From positions 37,190-101,189 of the forward strand of contig CAYVBK010000017.1 of the NCBI GenBank assembly GCA_964449465.1: DNA of 64,000 nt. The letters are read 5' to 3'. The stretch comes from CAYRXM01 sp964449465. GTDB taxonomy: Bacteria > Chloroflexota > Anaerolineae > JAFGEY01. The translations under genes were made by a program, and so were the position numbers. Below the pieces are notes generated by a model, which was not told the DNA's origin, searched no databases, and was given only the letters and a program-made list of their open reading frames with translations. This document shows positions 17,019 through 24,847 of the stretch, one piece after another (position 1 is the stretch's first letter; each line of letters starts with the position of its first letter).

Positions 17019-17082
17019 GAAGACGGGGCGCACTGCCCCATATACTCGGCAGTGAGCTGTCTTCAGAAGTTTTTTCGTTCAT
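16996..17082 (-). CDS. possible leader peptide of cation-transporter operon
   Basis: 28-codon reading frame, ATG at 17082, stop TGA at 16998-16996. The product is short, acidic near the start (E3, E7, D8) and contains three prolines further on. Its ribosome binding site (GAGAGA) is weak. It ends in the loop of the first terminator-like hairpin. This arrangement resembles mgtL-type leader peptides, but there is no conservation evidence and it may be chance. Confidence 0.3.
   Translation of the reverse strand: MNEKTSEDSSLPSIWGSAPRLQPAKCIN
17019..17064 (-). promoter_or_regulatory. nested hairpin in 5' leader (aptamer-like)
   Basis: A closing helix GAAGAC/GTCTTC (17019-17024 with 17059-17064) encloses a second helix CACTGCC/GGCAGTG (17031-17037 with 17048-17054). 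It precedes the two terminator-like hairpins in the leader. I compared it from memory with the M-box and yybP-ykoY consensus and do not see a match to either. Confidence 0.45.
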
Positions 17083-17145
17083 CGTCTCTCAATAAATGAT
17101 CCAATTAACCCAAACCGCCCCGACTAACCTGAGCGGCAAGCCAGG

Positions 17146-17174
17146 ATTATACTCTTGAGCAAAAAGCAAGTCAA
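17146..17174 (-). promoter_or_regulatory. sigma-70 promoter of PRC/MgtE_N/CBS-NRAMP operon
   Basis: On the minus strand TTGACT (17169-17174) and a perfect TATAAT (17146-17151) are 17 bp apart. Transcription would begin near 17139, leaving a leader of about 440 nt before ATG 16699. This explains the 529-bp gap between the HDAC-like gene and that start. Confidence 0.8.
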
Positions 17175-17228
17175 ATGGCCTGAGCAGGCGCGTTGTTGAG
17201 CCTGTCGAAACCAACGAAAAGTGTCACA

Positions 17229-18260
17229 TCATTCTTGACTGCACCCGGCCAGTGGGCGCAGCAGGGCGACGGCATCGCGCCCCAACCGCTCCAGCCCATA
17301 ACCGCCTTCCTGAACCACCACAGTGGGCAGGTTGAGCGCAGCAATCTGCCGGCCGATTTCGGCAAAACCGGTCTCGCTGACAACAAATCCCCCGCATGGA
17401 TCCTCAGCAGCCGTATCCAGCCCGGCCGACAGCACCAGAAAAGCCGGTGCGAAATCCATCATCTCGGTCAGGGCGCGCTCCAGCACAGTCAGATAAGCCG
17501 CATCATCAGCGCCGCGCGACAGCGTCCAGTTGCGATTGGTCCAGCGCCCCGGCCCAGCGCCGATTTCGTGCTCGCTGCCCCAATAAAACGGATAGCCCTG
17601 GTCGGGATGGACGTGGATCGAGGTGTAAAGCACATCAGGGTCGCGCCAAAAGATGGTCTGCGTGCCGTTGCCGTGATGATAGTCAATGTCCAGAACAGCC
17701 ACGCGCCCATGTGCCTGCAAGTGACGGGCGGCGATGGCGGCGTTGTTCAGATAGCAATAACCACCAAACAAATCATCGGCGGCATGGTGGCCTGGCGGGC
17801 GACACAAAGCATAGGCGACGCGCCGTCCCGACAGCACATCGTCGGCAGCCGAGAGGGCGCACTGGACACTCCAATAGGCCGCTTCCCAGGTGCCTTCCAG
17901 GATGGGCGTGTCCCAATCGAGGACATAATAGCCGCGCAGACCGACAAAGCTGGTCGGCCTGCGCAGGCCTTGTTTGACCGAAAAGGTGAACGGGAAAACC
18001 GGCGTAGGTTGGCCGTTCCAGATCGTGCTTTGATCGTACGCGGTTATGAGGTATTCGATCATGTCTCGATCATGGACGGCCCAGATCGGCTCCATGCCAT
18101 GATCGGTTGGCTCGACCACCGGTCCCAGGCCGGCCTGCTGCGTTGCATCTAGAATGATCTCGGCGCGCGCCGGCAACTCGGCGCTGAGGTAGGGATGACC
18201 TTCCAGCATCACCCGAGTGGTGTCGTGTCGCCGATGGCGCGGAGTATACCAGATGCGCAT
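17229..18260 (-). CDS. histone deacetylase / acetylpolyamine amidohydrolase family protein
   Basis: 343-residue zinc hydrolase of the arginase-deacetylase fold. Motifs in order: CRPPGHHA (paired His, about residues 153-160), YCYLNNAAIAA, the metal site DIDYHHGNG (about 194-202), the third metal ligand in AGLDTAAEDPCGG, and the C-terminal EGGYGLE tyrosine. In bacteria such enzymes remove acetyl groups from polyamines, lysine or similar amines. It starts 3 nt after the ATP-grasp ligase stop and is the third gene of a trio with KamA, so an N-acetylated amine derived from beta-lysine or a conjugate is a reasonable substrate guess. Confidence 0.88.
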   Translation of the reverse strand: MRIWYTPRHRRHDTTRVMLEGHPYLSAELPARAEIILDATQQAGLGPVVEPTDHGMEPIWAVHDRDMIEYLITAYDQSTIWNGQPTPVFPFTFSVKQGLRRPTSFVGLRGYYVLDWDTPILEGTWEAAYWSVQCALSAADDVLSGRRVAYALCRPPGHHAADDLFGGYCYLNNAAIAARHLQAHGRVAVLDIDYHHGNGTQTIFWRDPDVLYTSIHVHPDQGYPFYWGSEHEIGAGPGRWTNRNWTLSRGADDAAYLTVLERALTEMMDFAPAFLVLSAGLDTAAEDPCGGFVVSETGFAEIGRQIAALNLPTVVVQEGGYGLERLGRDAVALLRPLAGCSQE

Positions 18261-18263
18261 TGG

Positions 18264-19361
18264 CTATTCCTCATAGATGCGGCTGGGGGTGTGCGGCGGA
18301 CATAGAGCGGCCTCACGGCGATAACGCGCCACGGCCAGGCTCAGGATTTCATTGATTGCCGTCTCATAAAACAGCCCTTCGGCGATCATCATCAGGCACA
18401 GATCGCTATAGCCGGGGTTGAGGCCGGGCAGCGTATTGATCTCGACCAGACAGGGTCGCCCGGCGGCGTCCAGGCGAAAATCTACCCGCCCCACATCCAG
18501 GCCGTCAATGGCTTCAAAGGCAGCCACGGCCAGCCGTTCCAACTCGGCCTTCAGATCAAGGGAAATGTCGGCCGGGCAGCGATAGCCCGGTGCATTTGAG
18601 TCGTTCACCTGATATGACTTGGCCTCGGTATTGTACACTCCTTTGACCGCGCCCACCTGCGTGTCAATTTCCATCACCGGAAAAAGATGAAAACCATGCT
18701 CATTATACAGGTGACTCGGCGGTTTTTCACCGGGCAAAAGGGTGTTGCCCAGCATACCCACCGTAAACTCGCGACCCGGCAGGTATGATTCGACCAGAGC
18801 GGGCTGATGGTAGGTTTCTACGACCCACGCCACCTGATGACGCAGCTCGGCCTCGCTGCGCACAATCGAGCGAGGACTGATGCCCATCCCCGACCCTTCG
18901 CGCACCGGCTTGACGAACAAGGGAAATTCCAGGCCGGGTCCCAGCGGCTCGTCGGCGCGGCGGAACACCTGAAACGGCGCAGTCGGCAGATGATGATCGC
19001 GCCAGATGCGCTTGGCTATGCCTTTGTCCAGCGACAGGGCATGGGTCAGCACCTTGGAGCCGGTGTAGGGAATGCCCAACATTTCCAGCAGAGCCGGCAC
19101 ATGCGATTCGCGGGCGTCGCCGCGCAACCCTTCAGCGATGTTGAAACAAATGTCGGGCTGCGTTTGACGTACCGTGTCAAGCAGCGTCTCGTCGGCCTCC
19201 AGGCGCGTGACCCGATGTCCGCACTCACACAGCGACTTGTCGATGGCCTGCACGGTCACTTCCGAATCATACTCGGCCAGAGCATCGGGCGGCGCATCGG
19301 GGCGCACCGCCACGTGATATTTCAAATTGGCGATCAGGGCAATGTGCCATGAATTGCTCAT
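18264..19361 (-). CDS. ATP-grasp ligase, D-alanine--D-alanine ligase family
   Basis: 365 residues with the ATP-grasp order: N-terminal Rossmann-like half with ICFNIAEG and LGIPYTGS, the lysine loop FVKPVREGSGMGIS (about residues 150-163), and the Mg2+ site GRVDFRLDAAGRPCLVEINTLPGLNP (about 295-320). It forms amide or peptide bonds through an acyl phosphate. Sequence shape is that of a Ddl paralogue rather than the cell-wall Ddl, since it lies between KamA and an HDAC-like gene, 23 nt after the former, and not in a cell-wall cluster. Substrate unknown. Confidence 0.85.
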   Translation of the reverse strand: MSNSWHIALIANLKYHVAVRPDAPPDALAEYDSEVTVQAIDKSLCECGHRVTRLEADETLLDTVRQTQPDICFNIAEGLRGDARESHVPALLEMLGIPYTGSKVLTHALSLDKGIAKRIWRDHHLPTAPFQVFRRADEPLGPGLEFPLFVKPVREGSGMGISPRSIVRSEAELRHQVAWVVETYHQPALVESYLPGREFTVGMLGNTLLPGEKPPSHLYNEHGFHLFPVMEIDTQVGAVKGVYNTEAKSYQVNDSNAPGYRCPADISLDLKAELERLAVAAFEAIDGLDVGRVDFRLDAAGRPCLVEINTLPGLNPGYSDLCLMMIAEGLFYETAINEILSLAVARYRREAALCPPHTPSRIYEE

Positions 19362-19384
19362 GCATCGTCTCCGTTATCACAAGA

Positions 19385-20800
19385 TCAGGCGTAATCGTTG
19401 ACCAGGATATATTCGGCCTGGTGAGACTCGGAAAACAACGGCTGTGCAGCCGTCTCATTCAGGTAATGGGTGAGCGGCGGCTGCGACGTAACCTGCCGCG
19501 CATGGGTGCTGCGCCAGCCCTGCGGCTCGATGGTCATAGCCTGTCCGGCCAACAGACCGGCCAAACCACTCTGCGCCCCCTCATTCTGTTGAGCGCGGCA
19601 GTAGGCGCAGGTATTGGGGTCATGCGGCTGATAGCCGCCGGGCTGCACATAGGTGCTGATCAAACCCTCATAGTTACGCACCACCACGCGGCTGTCGGAC
19701 ATGCTGAGCAGGTAATTGGGCAAGATCGGCACTTTGCCGCCCCCCTGCGGCGCATCAATGACATAGGTAGGAATGGCATAGCCCGATGTATGGCCGCGCA
19801 GACCTTCCATAATTTCCAGCCCTTTGGCCACCGATGTGCGAAAATGCCCGGCGCCCTGCACCAGGTCGCACTGATACAGATAATAGGGGCGCACGCGATT
19901 TTTGACCAGTTTATGCATCAAGGCCTTGATGATGTTGGGGCAGTCATTGACTCCGGCTAGCAGCACTGTCTGGCTGCCCAGCGGGATGCCGGCATTGGCC
20001 AGACGGGCCAGAGCGCGCTCGACCGGAGGCGTGATCTCGCGCGGATGATTAAAGTGAATGTTCATCCACAAAGGATGGTAACGTCCCAGCATAGTCACCA
20101 GTTCGGGGGTGATGCGCTGCGGCAAAAACACCGGCGTCCGCGTGCCCAGCCGAATGATCTCAACATGAGGGATGGCGCGCAGGCGTTGCAGCAAATTTTC
20201 CAGGATGCGATAGGACATGGTCAGCGGATCGCCACCCGAGATCAGCACATCGCGAATCTGTGGGGTAGCGGCAATGTAATCCAACTGTTTCTCGTACACC
20301 CCAGGCCCAAAATGAATCTGATGGCCGCCGACCATACGGCTGCGGGTGCAAAAGCGGCAATAGCTGGCGCACTGTGTCGTCACCAACATCAACACCCGGT
20401 CGGGGTAGCGATGCACCAGACCCGGCACTGGCGAGTGCGCATCCTCGCCCAACGAGTCGGCCATATCGGCAGAGCAGGCCACCATCTCACGACTGGTCGG
20501 CACCACCTGCCGCCGAATGGGACAATGGGGGTCGTCGGGGTCCATCAGGCTGGCAAAATAGGGCGGCACCTGGACACGAAAATGCCCCGGCGCCGACAAC
20601 CCTTCAATTTCTTCGGGCGTCAAGTGAATCACCTGGGCAAAATCTTGAACTGTGCTGAGGCGATGCGTGAGCTGCCATCGCCAGTCGTTCCACTGTTCCG
20701 GCAAGACATGCCGCCAACGTTCAGGAGGCTCGTCTTGTTCGACGTATTCCTTTTGTCCTGGAGGCTCTGATAAATCTTGGTGCAAATCTTGATCTTTCAT
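19385..20800 (-). CDS. KamA family radical SAM protein (lysine 2,3-aminomutase-like)
   Basis: 471 residues from ATG 20800 (AAGGA just ahead; an upstream in-frame ATG at 20848 lies within the leader hairpin region and is less likely). The iron-sulphur motif CASYCRFC is at residues 144-151, followed by RSRMVGG and SGGDPL. The PLP-lysine region reads DAPQGGGK near residue 350, and a late CAYC pair matches the zinc-binding tail of KamA. The family moves the alpha-amino group of lysine to the beta position using SAM and PLP. Here it heads an operon with an ATP-grasp ligase and a deacetylase, not with the ablB acetyltransferase. Confidence 0.9.
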   Translation of the reverse strand: MKDQDLHQDLSEPPGQKEYVEQDEPPERWRHVLPEQWNDWRWQLTHRLSTVQDFAQVIHLTPEEIEGLSAPGHFRVQVPPYFASLMDPDDPHCPIRRQVVPTSREMVACSADMADSLGEDAHSPVPGLVHRYPDRVLMLVTTQCASYCRFCTRSRMVGGHQIHFGPGVYEKQLDYIAATPQIRDVLISGGDPLTMSYRILENLLQRLRAIPHVEIIRLGTRTPVFLPQRITPELVTMLGRYHPLWMNIHFNHPREITPPVERALARLANAGIPLGSQTVLLAGVNDCPNIIKALMHKLVKNRVRPYYLYQCDLVQGAGHFRTSVAKGLEIMEGLRGHTSGYAIPTYVIDAPQGGGKVPILPNYLLSMSDSRVVVRNYEGLISTYVQPGGYQPHDPNTCAYCRAQQNEGAQSGLAGLLAGQAMTIEPQGWRSTHARQVTSQPPLTHYLNETAAQPLFSESHQAEYILVNDYA

Positions 20801-20852
20801 CTTGTCCTTTCCCAAAAAAAGCGCGGCGAATTGGCCAGGTTGTTTCAATCAG

Positions 20853-20890
20853 GCAAAAAAGCCCTCCTAACCAAACAGGGGGCTTTTGCG
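20853..20890 (-). terminator. terminator-like hairpin in the kamA leader
   Basis: Stem of GCAAAAGCCCC against GGGCTTTTTTGC on the minus strand (outer arms 20880-20890 and 20853-20865), containing a six-T run in the 3' arm. It could end transcription from the upstream regulator, but it lies just after a promoter (20896-20923), so it may also act on the kamA transcript. Confidence 0.7.
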
Positions 20891-20895
20891 AATTG

Positions 20896-20923
20896 ATCAT
20901 ACCACTTTTTGGCCTGATGTAAA
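20896..20923 (-). promoter_or_regulatory. putative promoter of kamA operon
   Basis: TTTACA (20918-20923) and TATGAT (20896-20901) on the minus strand, 16 bp apart. The predicted start falls at the foot of the 20853-20890 hairpin. Confidence 0.55.
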
Positions 20924-20995
20924 TTGGTCGGATGGCATATTTTCGATCCGTCAAAAGAACGAGTGTGCGGAGATAAGCATCCGTCAAATGACGGA

Positions 20996-21637
20996 TCAGG
21001 TCAGGCCTTCGCGGATGGCATACAAGGCGGCCTGGGTGCGGTTGGCGATGTGTAGTTTGTCGAGGATATTGCTGACGTGTGAACGCACCGTGCGCTCACT
21101 AACCATCAATTGGGTGGCAATTTCCTGGTTGGACAGGCCTTGAGCCACCAGGCGCAGCACCTGGAGCTCGCGGGCCGAGAGTGGCCGGTCCGTGGGAGGC
21201 AGGCTGGGCGGTTGTTGCAGTTCGCGCATCAGCCGCCGGGCGATGGTGGGCGAGAGCGAGGATTTGTCTTGATACACATCGCGGATGGCCTGGGTCAGTT
21301 CGCGTGGCTCGGCGTCTTTGAGCAAATAACCCTGCGCGCCGGCCTTGATCGCCGGAAAAACCTTGTCATCTTGAACAAAGCCGGTCAGCACCAGGATGCG
21401 CGCCTGGGGATTTTCGCGGCTGATTTCGGCGATGGCAGCAATGCCATCCTGTCGGGGCATAACCAGGTCCATCAAGATCACATCGGGCTTGAGGGTGCGC
21501 GCCAGCATGACCGCCTCGATGCCATCGGCAGCTTGCCCTACTACCTGGAATCCCGGCTCGCTTTCCAGCAGCAGACGCAGGCCGGCGCGAAACAAAGTGT
21601 GATCGTCGGCAATCAAAATGCGAATCAATTCAGTCAT
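20996..21637 (-). CDS. NarL/LuxR-type response regulator
   Basis: 213 residues from ATG 21637; a GTG at 21652 would add five. The receiver domain shows ADDHTLFR, the phospho-acceptor in VILMDLVMP (about residue 55), LVLTGF and the KAGAQGYLLKD lysine. The C-terminal LuxR helix-turn-helix reads LSARELQVLRLVAQGLSNQEIATQL...VSERTVRSHVSNIL. It overlaps the 3' end of tgt by 8 bp, so it is translationally coupled to tgt. No partner histidine kinase is encoded nearby, so its signal is unknown. Confidence 0.93.
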   Translation of the reverse strand: MTELIRILIADDHTLFRAGLRLLLESEPGFQVVGQAADGIEAVMLARTLKPDVILMDLVMPRQDGIAAIAEISRENPQARILVLTGFVQDDKVFPAIKAGAQGYLLKDAEPRELTQAIRDVYQDKSSLSPTIARRLMRELQQPPSLPPTDRPLSARELQVLRLVAQGLSNQEIATQLMVSERTVRSHVSNILDKLHIANRTQAALYAIREGLT

Positions 21638-22757
21638 GTGGGGCTGCGACACGATACTCTTTCAAAAAAGATTCTTTGAATGACACAAAACAGCCATCCA
21701 GAATGGACTGGCGAATTTCGCCCATCAGACGCAACATAAAGCGCAGATTGTGCAGGGTGGCCAGGCGCAACCCCAAAATTTCTTGCGCTTTGAACAGATG
21801 GCGAAGATAGGCCCTTGAAAAACGCTGGCAGGTATAGCAATCACAGCCCGGTTCGACCGGGGCCGTGTCTTCGGCATAGCGAGCCGCTCGCAAATTGATG
21901 CGTCCCTGCCGGGTAAACAGACCGCCGTTGCGAGCGGCGCGGGTGGGCAGCACGCAATCAAACATGTCAATGCCGCGCCCGACCCCCTCAAACAAGTCCT
22001 CCGGCGAGCCGACGCCCATCAAATAGCGCGGCTTGTTGACCGGCAGCAGCGGCGTGGCCACATCAAGCATGGCATGCATCTCGGCCTTGCTCTCACCCAC
22101 GCTCAGCCCGCCGATGGCATAGCCGGGAAAATCCAGACCCGACAGAAATTGCGCGCTTTGGGCGCGCAGGTCGGCCCAGATGCCACCCTGCACAATGCCA
22201 AACAAAGCCTGGTCGGTGCGAGTTTGTGCTTTGAGGCAGCGCTCAGCCCAGCGATGGGTGCGCTCGACAGCCTGCTCGTTATAGCGGCGGTCATGTGGGT
22301 CGGCGCACTCGTCAAAGCACATGATAATATCGGCGCCCAACTGTTCTTGAACGGCGATGGCCTTTTCCGGTGTAAAGCGATGCGCCGACCCGTCGAGGTG
22401 TGAACGAAAAGTAACTCCATCATCGTCTATCTTGCGCAAATCTTGCAGGCTGAACACCTGAAAGCCGCCGCTGTCGGTGAGGATGGGGTGCGACCAGCGC
22501 ATGAATGAATGGAGGCCGCCCAGCCGGGCAATGCGCTCGGCGCCGGGGCGCAAATAGAGGTGATAAGTATTGCTCAAGATCAGGGATGCGCCAGCCTGCT
22601 CCAGTTCGTCCGGCGTGACTGTCTTGACAGTAGCCTGGGTGCCTACGGGCGCAAAAGCCGGCATCAAAACATCGCCATGGGGTGTGGAAAAAAGGCCGGC
22701 GCGGGCGCGGCTCTGCGCATCGTGCCGAATCAGGGTATAGTTGAACATAGGATGCAT
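21630..22757 (-). CDS. tgt: tRNA-guanine transglycosylase
   Basis: Exchanges guanine-34 for preQ1 in tRNAs for Asp, Asn, His and Tyr on the way to queuosine. 375 residues, normal length. Seen are DSGGFQVFSLQ (Asp about residue 95), the substrate loop FDECADP, GGLSVGE, the nucleophile region GIDMFDCVLPTRAARNG (about residues 265-281) and the zinc site CDCYTC followed by a distal His. No clear ribosome binding site precedes ATG 22757; ATG 22748 is the next in frame. No queuosine synthesis genes are nearby. Confidence 0.97.
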   Translation of the reverse strand: MHPMFNYTLIRHDAQSRARAGLFSTPHGDVLMPAFAPVGTQATVKTVTPDELEQAGASLILSNTYHLYLRPGAERIARLGGLHSFMRWSHPILTDSGGFQVFSLQDLRKIDDDGVTFRSHLDGSAHRFTPEKAIAVQEQLGADIIMCFDECADPHDRRYNEQAVERTHRWAERCLKAQTRTDQALFGIVQGGIWADLRAQSAQFLSGLDFPGYAIGGLSVGESKAEMHAMLDVATPLLPVNKPRYLMGVGSPEDLFEGVGRGIDMFDCVLPTRAARNGGLFTRQGRINLRAARYAEDTAPVEPGCDCYTCQRFSRAYLRHLFKAQEILGLRLATLHNLRFMLRLMGEIRQSILDGCFVSFKESFLKEYRVAAPHD

Positions 22758-22783
22758 GATAGCACGATCTGGGGGGGAATGTC

Positions 22784-22825
22784 AAAAAAAAGACCCGTCA
22801 CCGCCAATGAACTGCCGGTGACGGG
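22784..22825 (-). terminator. intrinsic terminator after the 22845-24389 gene
   Basis: Nine-bp stem (22794-22802 with 22817-22825) followed on the minus strand by TCTTTTTTTT. It lies between the membrane-protein gene and tgt. Confidence 0.9.
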
Positions 22826-22844
22826 CAATGAATCGTAGAGTCTA

Positions 22845-24389
22845 TCAGGATGAGGCGCCCAGGTCAATGCCCGAAGACGACCCCGATGAGGGCTTGCCCG
22901 GCGTGAGCAGACGAACAATGCCATCAATCAACTTTAGCACAAACTCTTGCCTGAAACCGCCGATAAAAGCCAACAGGCTGGGGAACAAGGGAATTTCGGT
23001 CTCCTTGCCGGAAATGGTCACGCCGGTGGACGACAAAAAGCCGGTGCCCAAGATCAGGTGCATCATGCCGCCCAACAAGATGCCGATGATCGGCTGAGCG
23101 ACATACCACATGACATACTGCTTGTCGAAATCTTTTTCCTGAGAGGCGTGCTTGTACAGGCCGTAAAAGCCGTTGACCACGCCGCCTACGCCGCCCCAGA
23201 TCAGGGTGATCCACAGGTTGAGATTGGTGCCGGTCAGCGGCGGCTGAAAGAACAGGATCAGATAGCCCAGCGTGGTGATCCAGACCAGGTCATAGGCAAA
23301 GATGATCCAGGCCCAGGTGTCGGTCCAATGGGTGATGTTTTTGCGCCGCTCCAAAATGGTCTTGACCTGGCTGACCTGATACTTGGCAATGTCGAACTGG
23401 CGCGGTTTTTCCATCAAAATATCCTGCGCTTCACGCAGCAGGCGCAAAGCATCCTTTTGTTCTACAAAAGTGGACAGCACCAACGGCACTTGCTCGTACA
23501 GACTGTTGATTTCATCCCACAAAGCCTGCCGCTGTTTGTGCCCCACATATTTGAGCACATCTTCTTCGGGGATCTGGCGCGAAGGCTGATCTTTTTCGTA
23601 TTCTCTGATCTCTTGCGGAGTGAGATCGGCCATTTTGGGGCGCGTTGGCTCGATCTCGGCCCCCGAGCCGACGGTGATGGCTGAATCGTACAGCGTCCCC
23701 GACAGTTTGGCACGCACAAATGTCTCGGCGGCATCGGTCTTGTCGCGCGGCGGAGGCAGTGGAGCGACGACGATGGGCGGCACGCCCATATCAGTGCTGA
23801 TGCCATCTGGAGATTTTGGCGCCGACGGCATGGGCGCCGGCGGAGTCGCCGCAGTCAGCGGCGGCGTATACCCGGCCGGCTGTTCGACCGGTTTGGCTTC
23901 TGTCATCGGAGCAGGTGCCAGCGGCTGGATCGCCCAAAAGCCGGGCTGTGGGGCCGGCGCGACAGGTTCGGCCGGACGGGCCGGGGTGGGCGATACGGTG
24001 GATACGACCGGGGTTTCAACAGCCGGCGCGTTAGCCAGATCGAACATATCCTGGTCGCCGGTCACTGCGGGAGCATTGGCCAGGTCGGCCGCGCCCGCTT
24101 CGCCTTCCATTGCCGGCGCATAGGCCAGCAGCATTTGATCTTGTTCCGGCTCTGAGGCCATCGGAATATCAGCGTCTGCATCCGGCGCAGACAACTCGAC
24201 CTGAGCCAGGGCAGAGGCGGTCTCTGTCTCTAGCATGGCCGCCCATTGAGCGTCCATGTCCGAGTTTTCTTGCTCGGCTGCCGGAGATCCGCCGGCGGGC
24301 TGTTCAAGAGATGCCGCGTCGGCTGCCGGCTTGTCGCCAAACAAAATATCCAATCCCTTTCCGGCCAGACTTGCACTTTTTTTAACCAT
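22845..24389 (-). CDS. hypothetical membrane protein with long disordered N-terminal region
   Basis: 514 residues from ATG 24389 (GGAGGGG ahead). Residues 1-230 are acidic, then Pro/Ala-rich, and include two similar blocks (DLANAPAV twice), so they are probably disordered. Residues 240-370 are helical and charged (with EIREYEKDQPSRQIPEEDV and a long coiled stretch ending ILERRKN). Residues 375-490 contain four likely membrane helices with the Gly-rich LIWGGVGGVVNGFYGLY between them, and the tail is Ser/Gly-rich. I do not recognise the family. A four-helix C-terminal membrane domain behind a cytoplasmic coiled coil suggests a scaffold or sensor, but no function can be assigned. Confidence 0.85.
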   Translation of the reverse strand: MVKKSASLAGKGLDILFGDKPAADAASLEQPAGGSPAAEQENSDMDAQWAAMLETETASALAQVELSAPDADADIPMASEPEQDQMLLAYAPAMEGEAGAADLANAPAVTGDQDMFDLANAPAVETPVVSTVSPTPARPAEPVAPAPQPGFWAIQPLAPAPMTEAKPVEQPAGYTPPLTAATPPAPMPSAPKSPDGISTDMGVPPIVVAPLPPPRDKTDAAETFVRAKLSGTLYDSAITVGSGAEIEPTRPKMADLTPQEIREYEKDQPSRQIPEEDVLKYVGHKQRQALWDEINSLYEQVPLVLSTFVEQKDALRLLREAQDILMEKPRQFDIAKYQVSQVKTILERRKNITHWTDTWAWIIFAYDLVWITTLGYLILFFQPPLTGTNLNLWITLIWGGVGGVVNGFYGLYKHASQEKDFDKQYVMWYVAQPIIGILLGGMMHLILGTGFLSSTGVTISGKETEIPLFPSLLAFIGGFRQEFVLKLIDGIVRLLTPGKPSSGSSSGIDLGASS

Positions 24390-24466
24390 CTTCCCCTCCG
24401 CCAAAAGCATATTCCCTGTCGGGCAGATGCCAACTCTGCCTTTAAGGATGCTGTTATTTGATGATA

Positions 24467-24495
24467 ATTATATCACAAAAAAGGTCTCCAGTCAC
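24467..24495 (-). promoter_or_regulatory. putative promoter for the 22845-24389 gene
   Basis: GTGACT (24490-24495) and TATAAT (24467-24472) on the minus strand, 17 bp apart, with a leader of about 70 nt. Confidence 0.5.
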
Positions 24496-24539
24496 CTGTT
24501 ATTGTAGCATCACTAAAGTGTTTTGACAAGCCCGGTTTG

Positions 24540-24785
24540 GACAGGGGCTGTCCTTCAATTCTGGCAAAGACGCAGATTGAGCGCGTTCGCAGAACGTCGT
24601 CGAAATCCGGCGTTTTCCCCAGAACTGAAGACCCCCCAATGACGGGGCGTATTTCCACCTGGGAGAAACCGCATGAGGAGTGAGAACACCCACGTGCGAA
24701 CGACGTAGCCCAGACAGCACGAGGGCGTGCCGGATTCATCTTGTTCAGGGATCTTGCCCCCAAACTAGAGGCCTCCCAGTGACGG
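24540..24785. repeat. non-coding region with degenerate dispersed repeats
   Basis: The 458 bp between the divergent genes at 24389 and 24848 hold no credible gene. Two imperfect direct copies are visible: CCCCAGAACTGAAGACC...CAATGACGG (about 24617-24644) and CCCCCAAACTAGAGGCC...CAGTGACGG (about 24755-24784). Their core CCCCAGAACTGAA matches the terminal repeats of the element at 54411-54562. The stretch GCACGAGGGCGTGCC (24718-24732) recurs at 57037. Confidence 0.55.
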
Positions 24786-24791
24786 CTAGAA

Positions 24792-24820
24792 TTGAGATTC
24801 TGACCCGCCTGTGGTAAAAT
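24792..24820 (+). promoter_or_regulatory. sigma-70 promoter of the CCA-adding enzyme gene
   Basis: TTGAGA (24792-24797) and TAAAAT (24815-24820) separated by 17 bp; the predicted start is near 24827, about 20 nt before the ATG. Confidence 0.75.
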
Positions 24821-24821
24821 G

Positions 24822-24839
24822 ATCTCAATATCTTGAGAT
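24822..24839 (+). promoter_or_regulatory. palindrome at the transcription start of the CCA gene
   Basis: ATCTCA-ATATCT-TGAGAT directly follows the -10 box. TGAGAT also occurs overlapping the -35 box (24793-24798). It could be an operator or simply a short 5' hairpin. Confidence 0.35.
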
Positions 24840-24847
24840 GGACTGAC

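Noticed and set aside
17193..18152. 319-residue plus-strand frame opposite the HDAC-like gene
   Set aside because: Antisense to a gene with all catalytic motifs intact; no ribosome binding site.
18264..19361. Cell-wall D-alanine--D-alanine ligase (ddl)
   Set aside because: The fold fits, but the gene is embedded between KamA and an HDAC-like gene, so a dedicated ligase in another pathway is more likely.
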